From assembly GCA_043718505.1 (NCBI GenBank), contig JAYSVN010000023.1, positions 1-50,838 of the forward strand: a DNA stretch of 50,838 nt, read 5' to 3'. The number at the start of each line of letters is the position of its first letter. Position 1 is the stretch's first letter. Below are positions 16,728 through 25,425 of this stretch, piece by piece. The DNA comes from JAGOSA01 sp043718505 (GTDB lineage: Bacteria > Patescibacteriota > Minisyncoccia > Phycocordibacterales > UBA9973). The notes beneath the pieces were generated by a model. The model did not search any database and had not been told where the DNA came from. It saw only the letters and a list, made by a program, of their open reading frames with translations. The translations under genes and the position numbers were made by a program.

Positions 16728-17054
16728 ATGTTGCCTAAGGGTAAAAGAATGAAAGGGCTGGAGATTGCTCTTATTTTTTCTCGTGCCAAAACAGCCCGCA
16801 GCTCCCTTTTTATCCTTAAATATGTAAAAAATCCTACAACTAAACCATCTTTCGCTATAGCGGCTGCCAAAAAAGTTTTTAAAACAGCAGTTGAGAGAAA
16901 TAAAGTCCGTCGACGAATATATTCTGCTATTCGATCAGCTAAAATGGAAAATATTCCCTACTCAATCGTTATTATGCCAAACTATGAGGCAATACAAGCG
17001 CCGTATAAGAAGCTTGTCGAAGCAATTGAGACAATATGCAAAGACTTAAAATAA
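16728..17054 (+). CDS. rnpA: Ribonuclease P protein component
   Basis: Protein subunit of RNase P, which with the catalytic RNA matures the 5' ends of tRNAs. 108 aa, basic. The RNR signature is in VERNKVRRRIYSAIR, and the family's AKKVFKTAV helix precedes it. The start at 16728 lies one base after the rpmH stop. The frame is open further upstream through rpmH in another phase, but that part is a shadow of rpmH. It overlaps yidD by 19 nt. Confidence 0.93.
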   Translation: MLPKGKRMKGLEIALIFSRAKTARSSLFILKYVKNPTTKPSFAIAAAKKVFKTAVERNKVRRRIYSAIRSAKMENIPYSIVIMPNYEAIQAPYKKLVEAIETICKDLK

Positions 17055-17290
17055 TCTTGAATACTGTCACTATAGCCCTCATTAGGGGTTATCAGAAATT
17101 CCTGTCACCTGACCATAGTTTCCTGCGATACATATTTCAAAAAAGAATTTGTCGCTTTCATCCGACATGCTCAGAATATGCAATTGAGGCCATAGAAAAA
17201 TATGGACTGTCAAAAGGTATTCCTATGGCAATGAAGCGTATTAGCCGCTGCCACCCATTTTCTCCAGGGGGGTATGATCCAGTCGAGTAG
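17036..17290 (+). CDS. yidD: Membrane protein insertion efficiency factor YidD
   Basis: Small amphipathic membrane-associated protein of 84 aa that assists YidC-dependent insertion. The family core is clear: YQKFLSP, CRFHPTCSEYAIEA and GYDPV at the end. It overlaps rnpA and is followed by a terminator, so rpmH-rnpA-yidD is one transcription unit. Confidence 0.95.
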   Translation: MQRLKIILNTVTIALIRGYQKFLSPDHSFLRYIFQKRICRFHPTCSEYAIEAIEKYGLSKGIPMAMKRISRCHPFSPGGYDPVE

Positions 17291-17314
17291 AATAATAATT
17301 AAAAACTAGAAGTA

Positions 17315-17341
17315 AAAATCGGCAAATTGTATGCCGATTTT
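17315..17341 (+). terminator. Terminator after yidD
   Basis: AAAATCGGC (17315-17323), a 9-nt loop and GCCGATTTT (17333-17341), followed by GATTTTT. Confidence 0.75.
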
Positions 17342-17361
17342 GATTTTTCCTTTCTCTCCGC

Positions 17362-17367
17362 TACAAT
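17362..17367 (+). promoter_or_regulatory. -10 box of yidC (leaderless arrangement)
   Basis: TACAAT ends 6 nt before the ATG at 17374. A terminator just upstream confirms that yidC needs its own promoter. Confidence 0.6.
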
Positions 17368-17373
17368 ACGAGG

Positions 17374-18105
17374 ATGTTTAAGACCCTTTGGAACGTCGTC
17401 CTCTATAATCCGCTCTACAACCTCCTCATCCTTCTCGTTGGGCTGTTTGGGGGAAATGCCGGGCTTGGTATTCTTGCTCTTACCCTCGTTGTAAAGGCAA
17501 TTTTATTGCCATTTACAGCCAAAACGATCAAAAGCCAGATTGCCATGAAGGCCATCGAGCCGAAATTACAGAAAATTCGTGAAGAGCACTCTACAGACAA
17601 ACAGCTTCAGACCAAGAAAACTTTTGAATTATATAAAGAGCACAAAGTAAATCCATTTACCGGCTGCCTACTTCTCCTGGTTCAGTTGCCGGTTATTATT
17701 GCTCTCTACCAGGTGGTGCTTGGTGGTTTCGATATCCGTCCCGAACTTCTCTATGGAGGTATCAACTTCCCTGAAAATATCAGCACAATGTTTCTCGGGC
17801 TTGATATTACAAAAAAGAGTTTAATCCTTGCTATTCTTGTCGCTGGCCTGCAATTCTTACAAGGCTGGCTCGCCGGAAAAAATATGGGACCAGTGGCCCC
17901 AACAACCGGTAAAAGTATGCAGGCTGATTTACAAAAGAGTATGCAAATGCAAATGAAATATTTCCTGCCTGTTATGGTTGGCTTCATTACCTATACGCTT
18001 CCGGCAGCCATCGGCCTCTATTGGGCCGCCAACATCCTGGTGACAATTGCCCAGGAATACTACCTTCGTAACCGATATAAAAAAATCTATGAGCGAAGCA
18101 ATTAA
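17374..18105 (+). CDS. yidC: Membrane protein insertase YidC/Oxa1
   Basis: Insertase for inner-membrane proteins, 243 aa. This is the short form, without the large periplasmic domain of E. coli YidC. Five hydrophobic segments are visible, with the conserved cytoplasmic helical hairpin between the first two (KTIKSQIAMKAIEPKLQKIREEH) and the final span PAAIGLYWAANILVTIAQEYYL. No lipoprotein box is seen. The last 17 nt overlap the jag start, so the two genes are coupled. Confidence 0.95.
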   Translation: MFKTLWNVVLYNPLYNLLILLVGLFGGNAGLGILALTLVVKAILLPFTAKTIKSQIAMKAIEPKLQKIREEHSTDKQLQTKKTFELYKEHKVNPFTGCLLLLVQLPVIIALYQVVLGGFDIRPELLYGGINFPENISTMFLGLDITKKSLILAILVAGLQFLQGWLAGKNMGPVAPTTGKSMQADLQKSMQMQMKYFLPVMVGFITYTLPAAIGLYWAANILVTIAQEYYLRNRYKKIYERSN

Positions 18106-18565
18106 AAAAATTATTGAAGAAGTTCTCAAGACCGGCAACTTATCCTATGAAGACATTACGCTCCATGTACCAGCGTCTGAAGAAATAGTTTGGTATCAGG
18201 TTCGAACTAGCGAGCCATATTCACTTATCGGCAACCACGGCGAAACACTTTCTGCCCTCAATCACTTAGTTAAAAAAATAGTCGATAAGAAAAAATCAGA
18301 AAATGATGCCGCCTTCGATTTCTTTATCGACGTTAACGATTTTCAGAAGAAAAAAGTTGATAATATTAAAACTATCGCTCACATGATGGCTGAGCGCGCC
18401 CGATTTTTCAAAAGCTCAGTTGAAGTTGATCCAATGTCACCATTTGAACGCAAAATAATGCATTCATATCTTTCAAAACACAATGATATAAAAACCGAAT
18501 CTGAGGGAACGGGCCCGAAGAGACATATAGTGATTCGGTACGTAGAAAACAAAGAGCAAATATAA
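18089..18565 (+). CDS. jag: Jag/KhpB RNA-binding protein (KH + R3H)
   Basis: RNA-binding protein usually found beside yidC, linked to cell envelope control; 158 aa. The KH domain contains SLIGNHGETLSALNHLV. The R3H domain has ERARFF, PMSPFERKIMHSYL and TESEGTGPKRHIVIRY. The start at 18089 overlaps the yidC end. The frame extends 14 codons further into yidC, but those residues are yidC shadow. The N-terminal Jag_N domain is reduced or absent. Confidence 0.9.
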   Translation: MSEAIKKIIEEVLKTGNLSYEDITLHVPASEEIVWYQVRTSEPYSLIGNHGETLSALNHLVKKIVDKKKSENDAAFDFFIDVNDFQKKKVDNIKTIAHMMAERARFFKSSVEVDPMSPFERKIMHSYLSKHNDIKTESEGTGPKRHIVIRYVENKEQI

Positions 18566-18573
18566 AAATCGCC

Positions 18574-19161
18574 ATGGAATCAAATCCGATCGAAATAGAA
18601 AAAAGTTCCAATCCCTACGAAAATATTATTAAAAGTGAAAGTTTCCAGAAATGGTTTTCTGGAAGTGTGGTGGTTGATGAAAATAACGAACCCCTGGTTG
18701 TATATCACTCAAGCACAATTAAGAATTTTGACGGCATTGAACTCAAGCCAGACACCCAGACTGATAATTGGTCTTCTTATGGTATATATTTTTCTTCAGA
18801 CAGGTCTGCTACCAGAGACTTCTTTAAGACAGATTATGAACAATCTACGGAGCGTTTTAAGAGACTAATGCGTGACCCGCTATTAAAGGAAAAAGACTCA
18901 ATTATTAAAGATCGCAAAGAATACGTAAAGAAACACGAACCCATTGTTAAAACATTTAATTCCTTTTTAAGTATAAAAAAACCCCTAAAATTAAATAACC
19001 ACCAAGAACTCATGGATCTCTATTATTCAGGTGCAACCAGAGAAAAACTTATGGAACACTATGATGGAATTATTGTGAAATTCGACCCTAATTTTACTGA
19101 CCAATATATAATTTTCAATCCTGAACAGGCAATGATTCTGCCGTCTAATTTAGCTGAATAA
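18574..19161 (+). CDS. Stand-alone ADP-ribosyltransferase-like protein (ART-PolyVal type), 195 aa
   Basis: The whole protein resembles the ART-PolyVal domain otherwise known from large polyvalent proteins of phages and conjugative elements. It starts with SFQKWFSGSVVVDENNEPLVVYHSS (His45 as the first ART motif), continues with the SYGIYFSSDRSATRDF segment (residues 68-84, second motif) and ends with YDGIIV and YIIFNPEQ (Glu184 as the candidate catalytic Glu). No signal peptide or membrane span is present, so it is cytoplasmic. It begins 9 nt after the jag stop and is thus at the end of the yidC-jag unit. Activity (ADP-ribosylation of protein, RNA or DNA) is inferred from motif similarity only. 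Confidence 0.7.
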   Translation: MESNPIEIEKSSNPYENIIKSESFQKWFSGSVVVDENNEPLVVYHSSTIKNFDGIELKPDTQTDNWSSYGIYFSSDRSATRDFFKTDYEQSTERFKRLMRDPLLKEKDSIIKDRKEYVKKHEPIVKTFNSFLSIKKPLKLNNHQELMDLYYSGATREKLMEHYDGIIVKFDPNFTDQYIIFNPEQAMILPSNLAE

Positions 19162-19165
19162 TTTT

Positions 19166-20494
19166 TTATTGATTAGAAGTTGTCTCAGGCCGCAGGTCCA
19201 AACTCCACAGCGAACCATCCTTTTTATTTAAGAAAACCAGAAATGTATTTAACGGATCAACTGTAAGATTCGTCGCATCTATTGAAGCACTTACATCTGA
19301 AGGATTGGCGATAACAACTGAAGAAAAAGTAGCCGTATCTATTTTATAAATCTGATCAGTAAAGCTCACAATTCCCTGGTACCAGGCGTCGGGATATTCG
19401 GCATTCGGCATATATGAAGGCACAGCACAGTAGAGAATAGTATTAGACTGCCACAGGCATTTTTCCGGCAATGTTGTTGCGCCAGGAAGTTGGAAGACGC
19501 CTTTTGAGCCCAAATTGTACAAACTCGTTGTTGTTGAACCGTTTCCTGCTCTTGATAAAAGAACTTGTTTGCCGTCGGGACTCATGAGCGTCGTTAAACC
19601 CAGGATACCGCCAAAGATTTTTTTCATGACCTTGCTTGATGTATCGATAGAGTAATAGTAACCGGGAACTTTGGCTGACGGTTTGGTTGTAAGCGTTACA
19701 AATTTCGCAGTCGGCCACTCAGTTGTCCAGTCTGAAAAAGCCAGAGAGAAAAGCTGATTCTTTTTTGTACCGTCAGGAAGAGAAATTGTACCGGCTGAAC
19801 CATTCTCCCCTTTTGCAACACTAAATATTTTTTCACGGTCCGGAGAAAGAGCAATTGCGGTAATATCTTCCGGTAAATATGTGCCCCGAAGACTTGTATC
19901 CGGCGAACCGTCTTTTTTGGCAATAAGCGGGATATTACCGGCGAATGTTTGAATCGCATTACTCGTGTCAGCATAACGAAGCACGGCCGTTGTTCCGGAT
20001 TTGCCGGTAAAAAATGACTCAACAATTTTTGGAATAGTAGTATTAGTTATTTTACTAATATCAATTTTATCTAAATAGGTTTCGTTGGTGTGACCAGTGG
20101 AACTTTCACTATAGCGAAGCATGGTCGCCGGTTCCATTTCTATTGGTACAGGTTTGCCATCTTTATCTTTTTTGTTTGGATCCTGTCCGGCCTTTGGTCG
20201 TGTGACATCAAAAGCGACAGCGCCTGAAATCGGTCCTTTGGCAACCATAACAAGCTTTGGTGGTTTACTTGGCTCAGGTATTTCGTCAGGCAGCACCTCG
20301 TCGTCGTTCTCATTGTCCGTTGTTCCATTTTGAGTATTATTGCCGCTATCATTAAATGGAAAAAGGTCCTGAAGAGAAAAACCACCACCTGTGTCAGTCG
20401 GCGTTTTTTTTGACGAAAAAAGCAGAAAATATGCCATAATCCCGGCGCCAAGGAGGAGAACAACCAATATGATGATGAAAATTTTTTTAAGCAT
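19166..20494 (-). CDS. Membrane-anchored beta-propeller-like protein, 442 aa
   Basis: One N-terminal transmembrane helix (about residues 4-27) is followed by an acidic Asn/Thr/Asp-rich linker (to about 75) and then a beta-rich region with repeated units such as ITAIALSPDREKIFSVAKG, TTLMSPDGKQVLLSRAG and NLTVDPLNTFLVFLNK. These resemble PD40/WD-type propeller blades. The protein probably sits on the outer face of the membrane. It is the last gene of the secretion-like cluster: its ATG lies one base after the stop of the upstream pilin/L,D-transpeptidase gene. It converges with the ADP-ribosyltransferase-like gene with only 4 nt between stops. Function unknown. Confidence 0.75.
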   Translation of the reverse strand: MLKKIFIIILVVLLLGAGIMAYFLLFSSKKTPTDTGGGFSLQDLFPFNDSGNNTQNGTTDNENDDEVLPDEIPEPSKPPKLVMVAKGPISGAVAFDVTRPKAGQDPNKKDKDGKPVPIEMEPATMLRYSESSTGHTNETYLDKIDISKITNTTIPKIVESFFTGKSGTTAVLRYADTSNAIQTFAGNIPLIAKKDGSPDTSLRGTYLPEDITAIALSPDREKIFSVAKGENGSAGTISLPDGTKKNQLFSLAFSDWTTEWPTAKFVTLTTKPSAKVPGYYYSIDTSSKVMKKIFGGILGLTTLMSPDGKQVLLSRAGNGSTTTSLYNLGSKGVFQLPGATTLPEKCLWQSNTILYCAVPSYMPNAEYPDAWYQGIVSFTDQIYKIDTATFSSVVIANPSDVSASIDATNLTVDPLNTFLVFLNKKDGSLWSLDLRPETTSNQ

Positions 20495-20495
20495 G

Positions 20496-21797
20496 TTATT
20501 GAATGACCACTTTTGTTCCTGTCTTCATATATTTTGCCAGAACAATCAGATCATCATTATACATTCGAACACAACCGTTTGTGACAGCCAAACTATTCGA
20601 GGCCCGGCCGTGGAAACCAATTCCTCTGTCCGGCGTTGTACCAATATTTATAAATGCGGCACCCATATTGTATTTTCCACTGCGATCAAATATGGAATTG
20701 GTTTGATTTATTGAAAGTCGCTGATCAGTATTAATATATGTTGTACCTTTTGGTGTTTTACCGTCTCCACTTGTTGCTTGTGTAGCTTCAGCAATTCCAT
20801 TTTTACCAAGACCTACTGATACTGTTGCTGAGTCAGTCAGAGTACCGTTACTAATTTTAAAAGTAGCTTTTTTGGATGTTGTATCAACAACTATTTCCTG
20901 AAGTGTATAACCAGAACCAAGTTTTTGTCCGATCTGGGCGACTCCCGCGCTCGGGGCTGGGGTAAGAAAACTACCATGCATAGTGTAGCCGGCATTAGGA
21001 GCAGTTTGCTCTTCTGTTTGACCAAACAGTGTTTCATCAGGAGTAAATTGAATATTTACTTTATCTACTCCAAAGGTAAAATTCAGTAATTTGGGATTTA
21101 CTGTATTTAAAATCGCATAAGAGCCAAGAGCAATAATTAATCCGTACACAGCATTCTTAATTCTTGTTCTACCCTCTTCTTTGCCGCCAAGAGCATCAGT
21201 CGTCATATATTGAACACCGCCGAAGAAAATCATAATCACGGCCAGTACTCCGGCCAGACCGATCAGAATTTTATACATCATGCCGAAGTAATCATTGAGG
21301 TCTTTGTCGCGAATAACTGAAACTCCGCCGAGCGGTGCAAGAAGACAATAGCCGTCACGGCCGGCGGAACAAGTTGGTGTCGGGGTGGTACTTCCAACTC
21401 CAACAAAGTTAGCTTGAGTAGTAAAAGTAATTGCACCTGGAGTGTAAACGGTAGTAGGGTTGGCAGCGTCTACAATTTGGAAAGTATACGTTGTATTTGG
21501 CTGAAGGTTAGGAATAGTGTGAACAAAAGAACTATTCATAGGGGCAGTAAACGGTCCTTCAAATTGGTGAGGATACATACTAATTTCTCCGCCTTCCCAA
21601 TATTCAATTTTAACCTGCTTGTCAGTCATAAAATTACTGGTTGTACCAGTAATATCAGTCGAAGTTGGAGACGTTTGACTAATGTCCGAAGCACTAACTG
21701 TTATTGTCGGTAGAAGAAGTTGTGCCTGAGCCGTCGCAGAAAATAAAACACCCATTACTAAACATGAAATTATTATTTTTTTGAATGTCTTTTTCAT
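20496..21797 (-). CDS. T4SS-pilin-like / L,D-transpeptidase fusion protein, 433 aa
   Basis: A signal peptide covers about residues 1-26. A fibronectin-like domain comes next (about 30-130). Then two membrane spans with YFGMMYKILIGLAGVLAVIMIFFGGVQYM and GLIIALGSYAILNTV match the T4SS_pilin/VirB2-TrbC-like pattern (about 165-245). The C-terminal domain is a YkuD L,D-transpeptidase: His396 in GFHGRAS and the catalytic Cys409 in TNGCVRM, where Asn replaces the more usual His before Gly-Cys. It should cross-link or remodel peptidoglycan at the site of the secretion machine. It sits in the VirB4 gene cluster, coupled to both neighbours. Confidence 0.85.
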   Translation of the reverse strand: MKKTFKKIIISCLVMGVLFSATAQAQLLLPTITVSASDISQTSPTSTDITGTTSNFMTDKQVKIEYWEGGEISMYPHQFEGPFTAPMNSSFVHTIPNLQPNTTYTFQIVDAANPTTVYTPGAITFTTQANFVGVGSTTPTPTCSAGRDGYCLLAPLGGVSVIRDKDLNDYFGMMYKILIGLAGVLAVIMIFFGGVQYMTTDALGGKEEGRTRIKNAVYGLIIALGSYAILNTVNPKLLNFTFGVDKVNIQFTPDETLFGQTEEQTAPNAGYTMHGSFLTPAPSAGVAQIGQKLGSGYTLQEIVVDTTSKKATFKISNGTLTDSATVSVGLGKNGIAEATQATSGDGKTPKGTTYINTDQRLSINQTNSIFDRSGKYNMGAAFINIGTTPDRGIGFHGRASNSLAVTNGCVRMYNDDLIVLAKYMKTGTKVVIQ

Positions 21798-21798
21798 A

Positions 21799-22827
21799 TT
21801 ATTTTCCCAGCGTCACACTGACTGTCTGCTTAACCTCCTGAAAAAGCGTGATGATATTGGTAATATCGAGCGAAATAGTAGCCAGGCCGGCCTGGTTGTT
21901 ACCGCGAATAGTGAGCTCATTTGGTTTTTCCGGCGGCGGGACATTGGTGCCGTTAATTTTCCATTTATATTCCATATTTTTTCCTGTCACACTACTTTTG
22001 TTTTTGGAAAAGTAAAACGGCTCAGCCCTAATAGTCATTTCTCCACTTGGAAGACTAAAGCCGGTGTTGAGTAATTTATTTAATTTAAGACCGAGCGCCG
22101 GATTATTTTCATAAAACATAATCTGAGGTTTTACATAATTGAGATTGAGCGTACCAACACTACCACTTCCCGACTGACTTGAAACGTTAACCGAAACAAT
22201 GTCGCTTTGGTCGAGGTACGAATTTTTGACGATGTATGAATATTTACCGTAGCCGGAATTGGTCTGGTCAACGGTATATTTTTTCTTCCAGCTGTAGACT
22301 TTATTACCAGGAATAATTGAACCATTACTCTCAATAGGCAGAGCAACAACGTTTACTTTTGATTCCTGAGAAGCCATGGCCTTACCTTTATAAAAAGGAG
22401 AAACGTAGGAATCGGGCGCTTCCCAAAGGAGATCAACCTGAGAAGGCTGAATAGTAATTTTTTTATCAATTCTTGAACCCTCAGCGACAATAATGACAAT
22501 ATTTACTTCTGTTTTTGAACCAATATCGCCGGTTGTAAATGAAAATGTTGTCTTCCCTGTTCCAGAAATAGAATCTTTGCCGTTAATATTCCAGCTAATA
22601 CTGGCTTTATTAATGTTGGTAGAATAACTCGAAAGAGTAATTCTGACATTTTGATTTGGACCAGGAACCTCAGGTGAAATTTCCACATCAATATCATTAT
22701 CGCGAATTGCACCCGGATTTGTGAGAAAAGAAGCATCAAATTGGGCATGAGCAAAAATCGCTTTTCCGGCGAAAAAAACCAGGATAAAACTCAGAAAAAC
22801 AAAGCTAATATTTTTTACTATGCGCAT
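21799..22827 (-). CDS. Secreted Ig-like protein of the secretion cluster, 342 aa
   Basis: A signal peptide or anchor (about residues 5-27) precedes an exported beta-rich protein. The segments PGPNQNVRITLSSYS, INKASISWNINGK and the later MEYKWKINGTNVPPPEK suggest at least two Ig- or PKD-like domains that bracket a less conserved middle. No enzyme motif is seen. The stop is one base before the ATG of the pilin/L,D-transpeptidase gene. It follows the VirB4 ATPase gene by 56 nt. Probably an envelope component of the machine; unrecognised beyond that. Confidence 0.75.
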   Translation of the reverse strand: MRIVKNISFVFLSFILVFFAGKAIFAHAQFDASFLTNPGAIRDNDIDVEISPEVPGPNQNVRITLSSYSTNINKASISWNINGKDSISGTGKTTFSFTTGDIGSKTEVNIVIIVAEGSRIDKKITIQPSQVDLLWEAPDSYVSPFYKGKAMASQESKVNVVALPIESNGSIIPGNKVYSWKKKYTVDQTNSGYGKYSYIVKNSYLDQSDIVSVNVSSQSGSGSVGTLNLNYVKPQIMFYENNPALGLKLNKLLNTGFSLPSGEMTIRAEPFYFSKNKSSVTGKNMEYKWKINGTNVPPPEKPNELTIRGNNQAGLATISLDITNIITLFQEVKQTVSVTLGK

Positions 22828-22883
22828 TAAAAGTATTATAGCAGCAAAGCAGAGTAGAAACAGGCATCTCCTGAGGAAAGATT

Positions 22884-24728
22884 TTAACCAATCTTCGGTG
22901 CAGGACCGCCTTTTTCTGCTTCCTCGAGGTCGTCTTTGGCCTTTTTAATAGCCAAAACCTGCGATGGATCGGATGTAATAATCTGATCTTCAGTATATGA
23001 AGCAATGATTTTAATAGCCACGTGCTTAAGGCCGGCAAAAAAGATGCCTTCCCCGACATTTGACTCAAGCAAGAGGTATTTTTCCTCATCTGTCAGATTA
23101 AAAGTCTTTTGGAGGAGGTCAATTGAGCTCGGCGACTGTTTAAGGAGAAGTTGAAGCGAAGAGTTAGTCACGATAGGCGCGCCATACGGAGAACGCATAA
23201 AGTCAGCAACATCTTGAGTAATTGTACAGAGACCGAGATAGTATTTGCGGCAACGCTTGGCAATAGAGTAAAGGAAACTAGCCGTATCCTCTGATTTCAT
23301 CATCCACCAGGCCTCGTCAACAACAAGAAGGCGCTTCTTAATATCACGACGCACGGCATTCCAAATATAGTGAGTGACAATATACATAGCGACCGGCTTC
23401 AGGTCATCTTCCATATCGCGAACTGAAAAAACAATAAATTTTTTATTAATATCAATGTTCGTCGGCTGGTTAATAAAGTTTGCCCATGAACCTCGGGTAA
23501 ATTTTGTCAGACGCTGAATAATTGATTCACTACCCTCCATTCCGGAAAGCACCATTTCAAAGTCAGAGAGAAGCGGCGGCTCAATTGAAGCAAAATCAGA
23601 ATCAGGTGTAATATCTTTGATTGCATAGGTTTCAGTGATGGCTCGATCAATAACCGCGTCTTCTTCCGGCGTAAGCCCCCCAAGCATGATACGGAAAAGT
23701 CCGACAAGGTTAATAGTATTACTGCGCAAAACATCCGCCCCGGTTTCATCTTCGCGCGGAACCGGCAGATCAAATGGATTGATATGGTGTTCGGAAGAAA
23801 GTGAAATGTTGAAGAAGCGACCACCGACAGCTTCAGCCAAATATAAATATTCATGTTCCGGATCGATTACAATAACTTCCGTATCGAACATGAGCGTACG
23901 CAAAATTTCTAATTTTGTTGTATACGACTTACCGGAACCTGACTTGGCAAAAATAATTGAATTATAGTTTTCCAGAGAGAAACGATCGAAAATAACAAGT
24001 GAAGAGTTGTGACGATTAACGCCGTAGAGAATTCCTTTATTTGACGTCAGATCGAAGGAAACAAAAGGAAAAATCGAAGACAGGGGTTCAGAATTAAGCT
24101 TTTGGTGAACATTAAGAAGGTCATTTCCTATAGGTAAAACGCTCTTAAAACCGTCTTCCTGCATAAAGAGTGCCGGTTTAAAATAGACGAGGCGTGATTC
24201 AAGGATAGATTTAATTTCGTTTTCAGTTTTGAAAAGTTCATTTTCATTATCGGCATAAATAGTGAGGTAGAGGCCTATGTCAAAAATCTTTTCCTGAGCT
24301 TGTTGAAGATTATCACGCAAAGATTCAAGGTCTCGATAAGCAGTATCAAGCACCGGATCACGCACAAGGCCTTTGGCTTCACGGGAATTAATCTGACTTT
24401 GGACTTCAGCGACTTTTTTCTGGAATGTGCGCAGAATTTTAGTTGTTTCGATCGGATGAATAAAAATTGAAACATCAAAAATTTTATCCAGGTTAATAAC
24501 CGGTGAAAACCAATTATCAGTGAGAAAGCGCGGATATGAAATAACAAAATAAGTACGGGCAATTTTTCCACCGAGGCTGATGGACTTAGGATCAACCTTA
24601 AGCGCAGGTGGCGCAATCATGTCCTGAAATTCCAAAGTTGCGGCCTGGAAAATTTCCTGTGGTAACGTTGGCAGCGCAGTGGCGCTTTCAGTTTTTTTCT
24701 TATTTAAAATGTTATCAAATATGCCCAT
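22884..24728 (-). CDS. VirB4/TraC-family secretion ATPase
   Basis: 614 aa. The N-terminal region (about 40-230) is the VirB4 N-like part. The ATPase core has Walker A KSGSGKS at 262-268, followed by EVIVIDPEHEYLYLAEAVGGRF, a VirB4/HerA-type signature, and Walker B in LLVVDEAWWMM, then the ITQDVADF motif. VirB4 energises substrate transfer and pilus assembly in type IV secretion. It follows the separate VirB4-N-like gene by 11 nt. No VirD4 coupling ATPase or relaxase is found in the window. Confidence 0.92.
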   Translation of the reverse strand: MGIFDNILNKKKTESATALPTLPQEIFQAATLEFQDMIAPPALKVDPKSISLGGKIARTYFVISYPRFLTDNWFSPVINLDKIFDVSIFIHPIETTKILRTFQKKVAEVQSQINSREAKGLVRDPVLDTAYRDLESLRDNLQQAQEKIFDIGLYLTIYADNENELFKTENEIKSILESRLVYFKPALFMQEDGFKSVLPIGNDLLNVHQKLNSEPLSSIFPFVSFDLTSNKGILYGVNRHNSSLVIFDRFSLENYNSIIFAKSGSGKSYTTKLEILRTLMFDTEVIVIDPEHEYLYLAEAVGGRFFNISLSSEHHINPFDLPVPREDETGADVLRSNTINLVGLFRIMLGGLTPEEDAVIDRAITETYAIKDITPDSDFASIEPPLLSDFEMVLSGMEGSESIIQRLTKFTRGSWANFINQPTNIDINKKFIVFSVRDMEDDLKPVAMYIVTHYIWNAVRRDIKKRLLVVDEAWWMMKSEDTASFLYSIAKRCRKYYLGLCTITQDVADFMRSPYGAPIVTNSSLQLLLKQSPSSIDLLQKTFNLTDEEKYLLLESNVGEGIFFAGLKHVAIKIIASYTEDQIITSDPSQVLAIKKAKDDLEEAEKGGPAPKIG

Positions 24729-24739
24729 ATGTTTTTGTT

Positions 24740-25378
24740 TTACGATTGAGCGGCTGATGTCCCCTCTCCCGGATTAAAGACTCTATAGAAAAGTTCAACA
24801 ATTTCCTCGCTGCCAAGTTGTGCAGTGCGGACGCCGACGCGGGAAAGTCCCTGGGAAATAACAGCGATACGCTGTTCAAGTTGGCTACGGGCTTCTTCAA
24901 ACTGTGTCGTGTCAATTTCACCAACTGTGTCCTTCTTTTTAACAAAGCTACTAAAAAGGCCGCTTAGTCCCTTGCCTCCTCCAAGCGTAGTTGGCGTAAA
25001 TGGCACAACAACGAAGAAGCTTTTTTCCATAATATTAGTCTGGTCTGAAAAAGCCCTGATAAATTCAATGTATTCTTTGGTCTGAATTTTAAGAAGAGGT
25101 TCGTTTTGATCTATTTCCCGGGCCTCAAGTGTGGCAAGGTATGGGCGCATATCACGGCGGCGGGAATGGATGACAATTTGAGTTGAAAATTCAAGTGTAT
25201 TAAGAAAGTTTTGGAATTGAAGGAGAATGGCGACTTGTTCATCGGCGGATTTGAGCGACAGATTAACAGATGTAGCCAGCAGAATTGCCCTAAGGCCGCC
25301 ATCTTTAAGAACCATGATGCCGTCGCGCACTTCACTAATTGAAATAAAGTTTTGAGTCGGTTTGCCGACAGGTGCCAT
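24740..25378 (-). CDS. VirB4 N-terminal-domain-like / TraC-like protein, 212 aa
   Basis: The protein has no Walker motif. It begins with a beta-rich part, ISEVRDGIMVLKDGGLRAILLATSVNL, then a helical FQNFLNTLEFSTQIVIHSRRRDM segment. It ends with LGSEEIVELFYRVFNPG, which is how VirB4/TraC N-terminal domains end before the ATPase core. It lies directly before the VirB4 ATPase gene, so the two halves could act together. The frame extends to a TTG at 25387, but the ATG at 25378 fits better; a TATTAT lies 8 nt upstream. Confidence 0.7.
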   Translation of the reverse strand: MAPVGKPTQNFISISEVRDGIMVLKDGGLRAILLATSVNLSLKSADEQVAILLQFQNFLNTLEFSTQIVIHSRRRDMRPYLATLEAREIDQNEPLLKIQTKEYIEFIRAFSDQTNIMEKSFFVVVPFTPTTLGGGKGLSGLFSSFVKKKDTVGEIDTTQFEEARSQLEQRIAVISQGLSRVGVRTAQLGSEEIVELFYRVFNPGEGTSAAQS

Positions 25379-25425
25379 ACTAGACAATAATACCGCAGAT
25401 TGGCTTATATGCCACTACTTTTTCC

